NCBI GenBank assembly: GCA_028023455.1
Contig: JAQFVV010006725.1
Location: forward strand, 310,001 to 374,000
Direction of reading: 5' to 3'
DNA: 64,000 bases
DNA from: Epiperipatus broadwayi
Taxonomy: Eukaryota > Onychophora > Udeonychophora > Euonychophora > Peripatidae
Shown here: one piece after another, positions 1 to 11,625 of the stretch
Numbering within the stretch: position 1 is the first letter of the stretch
Layout: each line of letters begins with the position of its first letter
Notes under the pieces: generated by a model
Told to the model about the DNA's origin: nothing
Databases searched by the model: none
What the model saw: only the letters and a program-made list of their open reading frames with translations
Program-made: the position numbers and the translations under genes

Positions 1-430
1 CCGCTCTTTTTTACTTCAAAAATATACAGACGGTAGAATCTTCTTTGTCACGTTACCTAATTGCAACTCAATAAAAACATAGATATTTAACATTTTCCCA
101 AATAAAAGTTCAATACAGTACGTTGTAAAAAGTCTTATAATTATTGTTTAAAAAATCTGAACATTTCAATAGTTTAAAATATAAAAAAATCCAATGAAAA
201 CAACATTTCAATACAATTCAAATACAAACTCTCTCATCAAGCCGTAATTATTTTATAAATTGTGCGAATTCGGAAAATGTATTTGCTGCTATGCGACATA
301 CATGCTGTACTGTGACACGACATAGCGGCCTGCATTCTGTAGCACAACAAAAAAGTTGTATTATAGAAAACGCGGGTTCGAACGTGTCTGCCGCGGAAAC
401 AGCATTTTTATGTGTTAAGATTAGTACCTT
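1..430. other. CpG-bearing single-copy stretch without a recognised gene
   Basis: I see no open frame or splice-supported exon here. The part from about 255 to 405 keeps many CpG dinucleotides (GCGAATTCGG, GCGACAT, CACGACATAGCGG, GCCGCGG), unlike the CpG-poor DNA around it. It also holds GGGTTCGAAC at about 373-382, which fits a pol III B box, but no matching A box is convincing. It could be regulatory DNA or the edge of an old repeat. Confidence 0.3.
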
Positions 431-880
431 ATTCTATTAGACAGGATTGGTATTAAACCACTAAATATCACATGATCACCATTTCTTATGCTTGCTCAAT
501 TTGTCTAATAGAATAGTGGTGACTATGGTTATTAAAGAACCAAAGACACCAAAATGTATGGGCACTGAACTGAGTTCAGACTTATATGACTATATAAGCT
601 TATGAGCTTAGATTGAAAATATTATATTTTCAAATTTTAGACTCGTAGTTTTGTAGTAAATAGAAATAAAAAGTGGCTGCCGGAGGGTTGTATTGGATTC
701 TAAGATCTAGGTGCAGTGCTCTCAGATCCAAGGCTTCTCACTGATGATAGCTATGCTAGAAACTAGTCTGGGGATATTGGATAAGTAGGCACTAGATAGA
801 GGTTTTATGCACAAACCTTCTTGCATCCATTGATTACTCTGGCTTGCACTGAGTCGCACTACTATATGGAGAGTGTTGTC
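431..880 (+). mobile_element. Repeat with hammerhead-like core, copy 1
   Basis: This is a dispersed repeat also found at 11171-11430, 21001-21923 (as an inverted pair) and 52358-52762. Shared blocks include AACATCACATGATCACC near the left end, a middle block around ACTGAACT...GTTCAG, CAGTGCTCTCAGATCCAAGG, a CTGATGA...GAAACTAGTCTGGGG core, and a right end of about 60 bp running into GAGAGTTTTGCCT (here GAGAGTGTTGTC). No coding frame is present. I could not find a clear target duplication for this copy. Confidence 0.75.
741..766 (+). ncRNA. Hammerhead-ribozyme-like core
   Basis: CTGATGA (741-747) is followed by a perfect 4-bp hairpin TAGC-TAT-GCTA (748-758), then GAAA (759-762) and CTAG. This is the conserved core order of a hammerhead ribozyme (CUGANGA, stem II, GAAA). 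I could not confirm a canonical cleavage triplet or stems I and III, so self-cleavage is not established. Related copies at 21778 and 21170 keep the core; those at about 11292 and 52623 have a changed first half. Confidence 0.45.
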
Positions 881-2144
881 TATTTAAAAAATAAAATTAT
901 ATATTTTTTTTTTTAACTTTTAAATATAATGTTGTCTATAAAATGTATTAAAACTAAAAAATTTTGATTCTTTTATGAATAAGACTACCGACTCTTTATA
1001 TTTATTATAATGAATATTGGCTTTAAAAAAAATATAACTAACCAAATATGTTTCACATGAAAACATTTATTTTCAAATATCTGGTATTTACTAAAATTAA
1101 ATTTGGTAGTAATTTTTTAGACTCTTTTTCTATAAATATTTTTCTAAAGAAATAGGAATAATCACCGTAGATAATGCATTAATTTTACATACTGTCATTG
1201 CCATATTGGTAGACAATCTCTTCTGTAATTTTTAGCAAATGCTCATTGTTTCCTGAACATAAAAAATGTTTATCTGTTAAATATTTAATCATCATTAAAT
1301 CAGTTTAAAAGCTGCTTAATAAATTTATATCATATAAATAAGCAGGTTAATTTAAGTTTAAAACTTTATAGAGTTTTAAACTATAGCCAGAAACGAATCT
1401 GGAAATGTGGTTTGTGTTATCATTTGATGATCAGTATTCATGCTTCTACAGCTTGCTCATGAATAGAGTGGTTTGATAATAATAAAGACAAGGGTTTTTT
1501 TTTAAATAATATTTTTTTATAATACAAGAGATGTATTTTATCATAATTTCAGGAAAGCCCAAGTAACTTTTTAAAATTCTGTTGCTTTTACTTCCACCAA
1601 ACATTAAAATTTATTGGTGTTAAAGTAGTCTCATAAAGTTTGAAAACATTTATAGATTTTTTTAAGAATAATATATTGTCTCGTAGGTTATCTTATGCAT
1701 AATAGAAATATGGATTAAGAGTTAAACTTTATGATAAAAATTATGTGCTTTAATGTTAAAACTGTAACAATGATTAAAATGGCATTTTTTAAATTTTAAA
1801 TGAATTATAAAGGTTAGTTCAGTACTATCAAATAATATAATAGTTGGCAAAAACAAAACACAACTGGCTTTAACAATCATAAAGGTAATTACAATTTGTT
1901 TTACAAAAATAATTTTTAAGTAATATGTTTAATAATTTCAGTCTAATTTTCTTTAACAAATAATTATAATTTTTGTAGTTAGTTTAATTATATTACATAT
2001 ATATTTTGCATTTTAATTTTCAAATAATATATATATATTATCCAATAACATTTATAAAATATTTATATTGTAATCTTATTTATATATTTTTTTATGCCTC
2101 ATGATTAATAAAATAAGTATTCTTTCTTTTTTTTTTTTTTTTAG
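881..2144. other. AT-rich noncoding DNA, intron side of the DUF2358 gene
   Basis: This stretch is very A+T-rich with homopolymer runs. I see no repeat family, RNA gene or exon. It ends in a long polypyrimidine tract (2120-2142) and the AG acceptor of the next exon, so its right part is intronic. Confidence 0.6.
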
Positions 2145-2363
2145 TGGTATTGGGGCTTATGTTCGAGAATTAGCTTGGATTAGGATTATTGCACATTTGC
2201 GTTTTGCTCATGTACGTCTTGAAATACTTAAAATTACCTCTCATCCTGAGGATGGCACAATTCGAATTCGTTGGCGAATTAAAGGTATTTCTGGACTCAA
2301 AGTTTTTTTTACGTTTTGGAAATTTAAGGTGTGGGATTTGAAGTCCATTGATAAAGAAGCCAA
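2145..2363 (+). CDS. C6orf136-like (DUF2358) protein, third-to-last coding exon
   Basis: This internal exon has a T-rich tract and AG acceptor at 2143-2144 and a GTAAGT donor at 2364. It encodes about 73 residues, including HPEDGTIRIRWRIKG and a following stretch rich in Phe, Trp and Lys. The pattern HPEDG...RWR...G is characteristic of the C6orf136/DUF2358 family, a poorly characterised group predicted to adopt an NTF2-like fold. It enters with one base completing a split codon and leaves after two bases of a Lys codon, which joins in frame to the exon at 2530. Upstream exons, including any targeting peptide, lie outside the window. Family assignment is from motif memory, not a search. Confidence 0.8.
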
Positions 2364-2529
2364 GTAAGTATATATTTTTTTTTACTTTGTGATTGAACTA
2401 TCTAAAATAATATTATAAAATTAAAAATTAATCTTAGTGACATTTTTTTTTTTTACTGGAACTATTCTACATATAGAAAATAAGTTTTAAATGAATCATT
2501 TTATTAAAACTATGATTTATTTTTATTAG

Positions 2530-2599
2530 GTGGTATGATGGTTTTTCAACATTTTGGGTGCATAATGATGGATTTGTTCATCGACATAGATGTGATAAA
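2530..2599 (+). CDS. C6orf136-like (DUF2358) protein, second-to-last coding exon
   Basis: This 70-base exon lies between a TTTTATTAG acceptor and a GTAAGTAATG donor. It encodes WYDGFSTFWVHNDGFVHRHR followed by CDK. The Y-D-x-x-S-T-F...G-x-x-x-x-H-R-x-D-K pattern matches the end of the DUF2358 domain. The first base completes the Lys codon begun in the previous exon, and the exon ends on a codon boundary. The intron before it is only 166 bases, while the one after it is over 17 kb. Confidence 0.8.
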
Positions 2600-2730
2600 G
2601 TAAGTAATGTAATTACAAAAAGTTTTTTGTCAAATTAAACTGATTTGATGGAGATCTACATTTATATGTTATTTAGACTTTTTATTTTAATATGTTAGTG
2701 CAAATTTTAAATTCTTGGTATAATATATAT

Positions 2731-5700
2731 TGTAACGGTCAGATTTGCCTATCTCGCTAACACGCTGCAGAATTCGAACCCCAGACGCGAAACCTAACAC
2801 CTTCGAAGGGGTTGCCTCCCAGAAATCCTAAGTTCGAATCCAACGTCCGAGCTCCACAGCACCATTTACGTGATAGCACATCTGACATTATAAATAGCAT
2901 AGTTTTTTGCCGGGGCCAGTGGTCAGGGAGAAACAAGAGACTCTAAATTAAATAGCCCTAAGTTGGCCTAACATAAACTATAGATGTGCCAAAGATACCT
3001 ATCAATGGATACGGTATGTAATTTAGACTGTTGGGACAAAAAAATAAAAGAAGGTAATTAATCAATTCAAATATAATATTTATTAGACATCAATTTATAA
3101 ACAACGTCAGCTATACAAATTTGATAGCTTTATAAAAGATTACTTTTACAGCACTTCATACTTCGATTAAAAGTTATAATGTGCCTAATTGTACTATGAT
3201 ATTGTAAGCATATGCGAGCTACGCAAAGTACCAAAGAAAACTTAACGAATTAAAACTAATTAAAATAGTAAGGAAAATCATTGTACTTGACAGGAAAATA
3301 ACTCGGCGAATTGTGGAGTTTTAAGTATAAGACAGAGTTACACTGAACGTTATGGGAATAAATGTAATAATAAATTCATAATAAAAGTATATGGTGGTGC
3401 CAGCGAGATACTGTACTAAGGATGGAGTGCGGTATGTTGAAACCGGGGCTTTACAAAAGACATAAAGTAGATAAAATCATTATGGTCAATGATAGGCAGT
3501 TCACCATTTATCTGGAAAATCTCTAGTCATCTTAGACAACTCAAACTTGGCCCACACCCTGGAGCTTCGTGACTGTAGGGACGTACGCTTATAATTCCCA
3601 TGTGAGACATTCCATGTCACACCCTATTGGAAACCATGGAGGAAAAGGGTACGATCTCAGCCGTTGATGCCCTTGGGAAAGTAGCAAAACAACTTCTCAG
3701 CACCCTAGCACATTCACTGCCAACAAGCAATTAATTATGAAACATATATAAATAATAAAAGGGGCAGTTCATAAATGGGCAGAATAGCTCTCTCTTAACA
3801 TGGATTTTCTGATGGCCCACATACTTTGTATCAAAATTAAATGAATAAAATAACTAGATGAAAATTAATTTACATAAGACGTGAAAATCTTAATATATTT
3901 TAATATCAATTAAAGTATAGGGAGGGAAATGCGTGATTACGGTTTAATAAAATAGTGAGACAACCAAGCATTTATATAAAACTTCCCTACGTAATTCGCA
4001 CATGCTTGAGTGGATTAATGTAAAATATTTCACATAGAATTTTTGGATAGGAATGGATATTATACTAGTACTTTCGTTCTCAGCAAAAATTTTATAGAGA
4101 ATAAATCCTCGGACGAGCGAGCCATTGAGATATGTAAAACAAGTAATAAGAGGGGTAATTTAACATTTAAGTCTGCATCAAAATGACGGATTGTAAAATA
4201 GTATTATAAAAGTAATACTTAAATCGATCAGCGGGGTTTATTCAAACACATTATATATAAAAAAGAATAAAATGAGACATTAAACAAATACATAAAGAAA
4301 ATATTAACCCAAGTAGGAATTAAACATGCATTAAAAGAAGAGAACTAAATGAATAAATACAATTATTAAATACAAATAAAAGGTAGCTATAGATTGGAAT
4401 TATTTATGAGATATTTCTGATTAATTTTTATATTATCTCAGTTTTTAAGAAACGGTCCTTGTGCACTTTCGAAGAGTTTAATGGATTTCTTGAGCAGCTT
4501 AAGTTCCTTCTTAAGTCTATGGATTTGATGAGCTTCAGCAGCATTATTTAGACAACATTTAAGATGTATGTTTTATCAGCAGCATTCCCACTTATTAGGA
4601 TGGTTAAGCCGGGCATTAGATGGTATAATGACACGACATCAGATGGCGAATGACGGACGGCAAGCTAGCTCTTCCCGAGGGAAAGCAGCCCTCTGCCTTT
4701 TTCTACTCCATTATTTTATAATTGGCCATCACTAAAATAGTTTGACATAATTCACTTCCCATTTAGGATCCGGTAAGATGATTTCTTTTTGAACAACTTT
4801 TATATCTTGCTGGTAACTCTGCTATGTCACTATCAATTAATAATTCAACAATAATTCTTCACTGACGAAACTGGGAATACTGTCTTCAAATAGAATCAAA
4901 AGAACTGAAGAATAATATTTAATAATTCGCTTTACTTATCTATCTTTCTAGACTATACAATGATGCTTTCCGGTGATAAATCCATTAATTAATGTCTTTA
5001 ATTTAATCAGAAACCAAAGGAATGCACCTAGATTTTAATTAATTTTTACATTCCCAGATATTCTGATTACGATCCATTTAATTAAATTTGCTAGTGAATC
5101 TTTGGTATTTCTAATCTTGATAAGAAAAACCTATTGGTAAAACTTGGTGTAAACAGATTGTTCTCTTTCCTCACCCTCATTTATTGCTATTTAAAATAAA
5201 GCCAAACTTAACAAAATGTAAACTAAAATTTTTTAAAAGATTTCAAAGTTTTAAAACTATTTTAGGCCATTTGTAAAATTATTATAGAAATATTAGAATT
5301 TAAATACAAAGAAACGTATATTTCACTCATAAGCAACCCCACATTAAAAGTTAAAATATTTCAATTTAAAATATTTGATAGGAAAAACCTATTAGTGAAA
5401 CTTGGGGTAAACAAGTTAAAATTTGTTACTATTGTTCTCTTTTCCCAATTTAAATGCAAACAAACATATATTTCACTCATAAGCAACCCCACATTAAAAG
5501 TTAAAATATTTCAATTGAAAATGTTTGACCATATATCGCAGTATGTGTGTATATGAGAATATGTTACCTATTTTTGTTGCACGAGAATATATGTATATTT
5601 GACAGTTTGAAAATAGGACCGCTAAAAGAAATTTAGTTACAATAAAAACTCACGGGTATCCCATTAGAAGTCTAAATTAGGCAGGATTCCGGTATATATG

Positions 5701-5810
5701 CTCAGTACACACACACTATGATAAGTTTAGGGTTTGAAATAGTGTATGAGGGTAGGTAAGATGTAAGCAAAGATGAAACAAAAATCTGCATAGCACATCT
5801 CATTGTTTCA
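2731..5810 (-). repeat. 3' LTR of element A
   Basis: About 3.08 kb, in the same direction as 8179-10882. It is longer than its partner for two visible reasons. It keeps about 240 bp (near 3575-3830) missing from the partner, and it carries a tandem duplication near 5280-5520 (the block with CACTCATAAGCAACCC occurs twice). The conserved purine block AAGGGAATG adjoins it on the internal side, as expected for a polypurine tract. Confidence 0.75.
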
Positions 5811-6793
5811 CATTCCCTTAGTTCCGGAACAAAAAAAAATTTTTTAAAAAGGGTTTTACAACAGGTGCTCACTAGCGTATTTTGGAAATCCATTGACAAA
5901 ACATAAAAAAAAACTTTGACAAGAGGTAACGAGGTTTGCTGATACACCCGAATCATGTTTCAATACCTTTTTTTTTTACTGTAAGATGTATTTATTTGTA
6001 TACTCTATTGTTAAATTCAGGTAAAATGTTTATTGTTATATATATATTTGATTGTCCAAATTCCGGTAAAATGCTTATTGTTATATTTTTTTTTGAGATT
6101 GTCCAAGATCAAGTCCTTTTCATGTTTGTTCGTTAGCCATGCCTGCTTTTACAAATTTATTCCTGGGTTAGGTGGGTAGTCCTCTTGGGTGATACAGTAT
6201 TTTTGCTTGGTCTGGCGGTTCTTGGGGCCCAGTATTGTAGAATGTAAAAAAATCTTTCAAACATTCCAGATATGGATGGGGGTTCTCTCTAAGCTCTCCC
6301 CGGAATCATGGATGGGGGTTCTATCTAAGATCTCCCCGGAATATCTTTATGTGGATCACTTTGGCTAACTGGGTTTGAATTCCTGGGTCAGCCATCAGGA
6401 CTCTGCAGGTATGGTGACCTCGGTATTTGCTGTATCACTATTGATTTGGAATGGCAGTAGATCCTTCAGAGTGATCTTGCTTTGTTCCCATGTTCCTCCT
6501 CCCCATTTACATCTCATTGGTATTATCAGCCTCTGTTTTCAGGATCAAAGTTTATTTAATTTTGGTATGGTGGCTTCATCTGTTTTTCGTATCAGGGCTT
6601 CATTTCTTTCATAGTCTATTTCAATTCTCAGTTGGAGAGTTTCCTCTTTCTGTTTTATTTGCTTCTCAGATAAGGAACATGGTCAGTTAGGGTTCATTTC
6701 TTTCATAGTCTATTTCAATTCTCAGTTGGAGGGTTTCCTGTTCCTGTTTTATTTGCTTCTCAGATGAGGAACATGGTCAGTTCTCAAAGTTCA
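5811..6793 (-). other. Element A internal 3' part with short tandem duplications
   Basis: This noncoding internal region lies between the Gag-like frame and the 3' LTR. Three recent direct duplications are visible: about 43 bp twice at 6019-6106, about 38 bp twice at 6269-6345, and about 93 bp twice at 6597-6783. The part next to the LTR (5811-5960) matches 41760-41923 of element B, showing shared ancestry of the 3' internal ends. No pol sequence is present. Confidence 0.6.
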
Positions 6794-7033
6794 TTATTTT
6801 CTTTTCGGACTTCTTTGTCTCTTATCCTGGTTTTCCATTTGTTGTCTAAAGAGTTCTTCTGTGTATTTCAGGTTGAAGTTTGGGTTTATTGTCTGCTGGG
6901 TGGCTTTTATTATTTGTGGTGTAGACTCTGGAAATCTGGATGAGTTGAGGTCTTCCTGTGGTAGCTCGTCCTGGCTTTGAACTCCATTCTCTATTCCTTC
7001 CTCCATATTTTGTTTATTTTTTTTTGCTGACAA
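6794..7033 (-). CDS. Short Gag-like ORF of element A
   Basis: This 79-residue frame is hydrophilic and rich in Gln, Glu, Lys and Asn, with no membrane segment. It includes FNLKYTEELFRQQMENQDKR, a charged stretch that could be helical. I infer a Gag-like remnant because it is the only coding-looking frame in the element and sits where the single frame of element B sits, after a leader of about 1.15 kb. There is no zinc knuckle and no sequence motif that proves Gag identity. It may be truncated, since the DNA just downstream is duplicated noncoding sequence. Confidence 0.4.
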   Translation of the reverse strand: MSAKKNKQNMEEGIENGVQSQDELPQEDLNSSRFPESTPQIIKATQQTINPNFNLKYTEELFRQQMENQDKRQRSPKRK

Positions 7034-8178
7034 CGATTATTTCTGGATATTCGAACAGTTTTTTCTTACTATTTAGTCCGTTGATTTCTTATTTTATTGG
7101 AAAATTATTTGTTATGGATGGATATAAGTGACAAGCTTTGGCAATAATTTTCTAAGGAACTTTATTATTATTTGCTATGGATATAGAATTGTTCTCTTAA
7201 TTAGCTTTTACTTTTGATCAAGTAATGGCGATTAGCTGTCTCCCTCTTGGTCTTTTTTGGCTCGTCTTTGTATTGTGTCCTATAATTGCTTTAGACATGC
7301 TGCTTCTTTATTATATATTTTTTTGCTTGCTGACTTACTATAAGAAGTTTTTTCTGCTGCTTGCTCAAGTGATAACTATTGGGCTGTGTTTTTTTTTGTA
7401 TTTGTTAGATTTGGATATCTCGATTTCATCCCCTCTTGTTTAATGATTGTAGATAGATAAATTATTACACAAATTTTACCACATGATTACATCAAAATGG
7501 CTACAATAATCTCTGATAAATACACAAATATATATATAGTTACATATTTCCATATCTTTCACTTGGTCCAAATCACATTACATACAAAAATTTGATATTT
7601 GAAATAAATAAATTGACCAATTGTAAACAACCCAGTTTATTAATGTTATTCCAAAGTGCCATGCCATCAGTGGCAACATCTACATTGTTAGCCTCCCCCA
7701 GGGACATTCAATTAATTATTTCATTTGTCTTCGGGCATCCATCAATAATTAAACAATCATATACGTTATATTTCAAAATTATATTTTATTCAAAACGATA
7801 TATATGTTACGCTATTTTATGTGGGAATTATTTTTCTAGTTTACAGTAATTAGCGCACATATACTTATAATACGACCAGAGCTGACCAAAGTTTACATAG
7901 ATATATATATTGCTTGTGTCGCACTATAGCAAATTGAAAATTCTTGAGGCAATTATTTAAATGCCCGAGCCAAACAAAATACACATTGGAAGATAATATA
8001 CATAAATATAAATCACAATGTTATGGAAATAACTAAATATAGGTCTTTTAAATTATCTATTGGAATACAGGGAAAAGAGTGATTAATTAACGAGAAACAA
8101 AACACTATCAGGAGTTGTGGGTGGTTAAATAACAGAGCGCCACGTTGGGTAAGCCATGGACCCGGAAAAAGAAACCTC
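7034..8178 (-). other. Element A leader
   Basis: This untranslated leader runs between the 5' LTR and the Gag-like frame on the minus strand. Near the LTR it matches element B around 39345-39620, including CCGGGTCCATGGCTT, a CCCAACGTGG-type block, and TTTGTTTGGCTCGGGCAT. The TGGCTTACCC block is a possible primer-binding site, but it lies about 26 bases from the LTR, which is unusual. No gene is visible. Confidence 0.5.
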
Positions 8179-10882
8179 TGTAACGGTCAGATTCGCCTAT
8201 TTCGCTAACATGCAGAATTCGAACCCCAGACACGAAACCTAACACCTTAGAAGGGGTTGCCTCCCAGAAATCCTAAGTTCAGATTCAGCGTCCGAATTCC
8301 ACAGCGTCACTTACATGACAGCACATCTGACATTACAGATAGCATAGTTTCTTGTCAGTGCCGGTAGTCAGGGAGAAACAAGAAACTAAATTAAATAGCC
8401 CTAGGTTCACCTAACATGAACTATAGATGTGCCAAAGATACCTATCAGTGGATATGGTATGTAATTTAGACTGTTGGGACAAATAAATAAAAGAAGGTAA
8501 TTAATCAATTCAAATATAATATTTATTAGACATCAATTTATAAACAACGTCAGCTATAAAAATTTGATAGCTATATAAAAGATTACTTTTATAGCACTTC
8601 ATACTTGGATTAAAAGTTATAATGTGCCTAATTGTACTACAATATTGTAAGCATATGCGAGTTATGCAAAGCACTAAAGAAAACTTAACGAATTAAAACT
8701 AATTAAAATAGTAAGGAAAATCTTTGTACTTGATAGGAGAATAACTCGGGCAAATTGTGGAGTTTTAAGTATAAGACAGAACTACACTGAACGTTATGGG
8801 AATAAATTCGTAATAAAAGTATATGGTGATGCCAGCGAGATACGATACTAAGGATGGACTGCAGTATGTTGAAAACGCGGCTTTACAAAAAACATAAAGT
8901 AGATAAAATCATTATGGTCATGGATAGGCAGTTCGCCATTTATCCGGGAAATTTCTAGTCATCTTAGACAGCCCAAGTCTGGCCCACACCCAGGAGCTTC
9001 GTGAATGTAAGTAGGGTCGTATCAAAATTAAATGAATAAAGTAACTAGCTGAAAATTAATTTACGTAAGACGTGAAAATCTTAATATATTTTAATATCAA
9101 TTAAAGTATAGGGAAGGAAATGCATGATTACAGTTTTAATAAAATGAAGCATTTATATAAAACTTCCCTACATAATTTGCACATGCTTGAAGTGGATTAA
9201 TGTAAAATATTTCACATAGAATTTATGGAGGAAACATATTTGGATAAGAATGGATATTATACTAATACTTTCGTTCTCAGCAAAAACTTTATAGAGAATA
9301 AACCCTCGGATGAGCAAGCCATTGAGATATTTAAAACAAATAATAAGAGGGGTAATTTAACATTTAAGTCCGCATCAAAATGGCGGATTGTAAAATAGAA
9401 TTATAAAAGTAATAGTTGGATTGATCAGTGGGGTTTATTCAAGCACATTATAATAAAGAATAAAATGAGACATTAAACAAATATATAAAAAAATATCAAC
9501 CCAAGTAGGAATTAAACATGCATTAAAAGAAAAGAACTAAATGAACAAATGCAATTATTAAATGCAAATAAAAGGTAGCTAAGGATTGGAATTATTTACG
9601 AGATATCTCAGGTTAATTTTTGTATTACCTCAGCTTTTAAGAAACAGTCCATGTGCACTTTCAAAGAGTTTAATGGATTTCTTGAACAGATTCAGTTCCT
9701 TCTTAAGTCTATGGATTTGATGGGCTTCAGCAGCATTATTTAGACAGGATTAATGATGTATGTTTTATCAGCCACATTCCTGCCTATTAGGATGGTTAAA
9801 TCAGGTGTTAGATGGTATAACAACAGGATGTCAGATGGTGAATGATGGACGGCAAGCTAGCTCTTCCCAAGGGAAAACAGCCCACTGCCTTCATCATTTT
9901 AAGGTTAGCTATTACTAAAATTATTTGACAAAATTTGCTTCCTATCTAGGATCTGGTAGGGTGATATATTTTTGAACAACTTTTATAATGTGCTGGTAAC
10001 TCTGCTAAGTCACTATCAATTAATAATTCAACAATAATTCTTCACTAACGAAACTCAAAATATTGTCTTCGAATAGGATCAGAAAAACTAAAGTATAATA
10101 TTTAATAATTTGCTTTACTTATCTATCTTTCTAGACTACAATGCTATAACCCTCTAGTGATAAATCAATTAATTAATGTCTTTAGTTTAATCAGAAACCA
10201 AAAGAATGCACTTAGATTTTATTAATTTTAACATTCTTACATTCCCAGATATTCTGATTACGATCCATTTATTTAAATTTGCTAGTGAACCTCTGTTATT
10301 TCTAATCTTGATAGGAACACACTATTAGTGAAACTTGTTGTAAACAGGTTAAAATTTGATACTATTGTTCTCCAACCCCACCCTCATTTATTGCTATTTA
10401 AAATAAGGCCAAACTTAATAAAATATAAACTAAAACTTTTTAAAACCCTTTAAAAGATTTCAAAGTTTTAAAAACTATTTTAGGCCATTTATAAAATTAT
10501 TATAGAAATATTAGAATTTAAATGCAAAGAAATGTATATTTCACTCATAAGCAACCCTACATTAAAAGTTAAAATATTTCAATTGAAAATGTTTGATCAT
10601 ATATTGCAATATGTGTGTAGATGAGAATATGTGATCTACATTTCTTGTATGAGAATATACATATATATATTCGACAGTTTGAAGTTAGAACCGCTAAAAG
10701 AAATTTAATTAAGATAAAAACCCACGAGTACCCCATTAGAAGTCTATATTAGGCAGGATTTTAGTATATATACTCAGTACGCACACACTACGATAAGTTT
10801 AGGGTTTGAAATAGTGTATGAGGATAGGTAAGATGTAAGCAAAGGTGAAACATATATCTGCAGAGCACATCTTATTGTCTCA
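8179..10882 (-). repeat. 5' LTR of element A
   Basis: About 2.7 kb, close in length to the LTRs of element B. It differs from 2731-5810 by many substitutions and a deletion near 9015, so element A is older than element B, whose LTR pair is much more alike. A B-box-like GAATTCGAACC block lies near its left end. Confidence 0.75.
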
Positions 10883-11170
10883 ATACATATGTAATTTAAC
10901 AAAATAAATGTACTAAAGTCATTTTAAGTATTAAAATTCTGAAATAAATTATGTTAAGGGTACTATTATTGACAATAATCAAGTGTAATTGCATTGGCAT
11001 ATTACCTATTGCCTAGTTTTTTTTACCTCTCTTGGGCAGAAAATGTACATATATGTTGTAATGATCTGGCTAGGAGGCTTAGATCACACAAAACAACAAT
11101 TAAGTTTAATAAAATAAAAGACAGGGTGTGGAGACCTTGAAGATGATCTACCTTAGTAGTATCTACCTTA

Positions 11171-11430
11171 AACTACTAAACATCACATGATCACCATTCT
11201 TTATGCTTACACAAGCTGTTTATCTCAGAGGCAAAACTCCCCATACAATAGTGCCACCCAGTGCAAGCCAGAGTAAACAATGCATGCATGCTCCACACTT
11301 ATGAAAGCCACAAGCTAGAAACTAGGCTGGGGATATTAGATGAGTAGGCACGGGATAGAGATTTTATGCACCCATATTACTATGGCTTGCACTGAGTGGC
11401 ACTACTGTGTGGATAGTTTTGCCTCTGTGA
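11171..11430 (+). mobile_element. Repeat with hammerhead-like core, copy 2
   Basis: This 260-bp insertion is flanked by TAGTATCTACCTTA (11157-11170) and TAGTATCTACTTTA (11431-11444), a 14-bp target duplication with one mismatch. It starts AACTACTAAACATCACATG. The left inner block GGCAAAACTCCCCATACA and the right end TGTGGATAGTTTTGCC are inverted repeats of about 60 bp, so the body can fold back. Between them lies a decayed core (TTATGAAAGCCACAAGCTAGAAACTAG, not a full CTGANGA). It has no coding frame. Confidence 0.75.
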
Positions 11431-11590
11431 TAGTATCTACTTTATCAGATAGATGACCACACAATATATCATATTTAAGATTTTAGCCTGTATTTATTTC
11501 TTGGTTGTTCTGTAAATATGCCTTGATCTCCATCTCAGGTTTGCATGTAAAAAAATAAACATACAATTTATTAGTAAGTTAATATTAAAC

Positions 11591-11609
11591 CACTAAACAT
11601 CACATGATT
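11591..11609 (+). mobile_element. Micro-insertion: 19 bp of the hammerhead-like repeat's end
   Basis: CACTAAACATCACATGATT is the terminal block of the repeat family. It is flanked on both sides by the same 16 bases, TAAGTTAATATTAAAC (11575-11590 and 11610-11625). This looks like an insertion that carries only the terminus of the element plus a full target duplication, as expected of extreme truncation during target-primed reverse transcription. Confidence 0.7.
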
Positions 11610-11625
11610 TAAGTTAATATTAAAC

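Larger units (their letters stand above)
2731..10882 (-). mobile_element. Giant-LTR element A, complete, no pol
   Basis: Two same-direction copies of a long repeat (2731-5810 and 8179-10882) flank 2.37 kb of internal DNA. Read on the minus strand, each LTR starts TGA(A/G)AC and ends CGGTTACA or CCGTTACA, giving the TG...CA rule. The flanks are ATATAT (2725-2730) and ATACAT (10883-10888), a probable 6-bp target duplication with one mismatch. The internal region has a leader conserved with element B (CCGGGTCCATGGCTTACCC just inside the 5' LTR) and one short Gag-like frame. I see no protease, reverse transcriptase, RNase H or integrase. The ends are homologous to those of element B at 36644-44618, but the LTR middles have diverged, so these look like two subfamilies. 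Confidence 0.75.

Noticed and set aside
371-385. tRNA gene suggested by GGGTTCGAAC
   Set aside because: No A box at a proper distance and no cloverleaf could be drawn around it.
5702-5956. 84-codon minus-strand frame at the LTR/internal border of element A
   Set aside because: It crosses the LTR boundary and the polypurine-like block, and the matching stretch of element B does not keep it.
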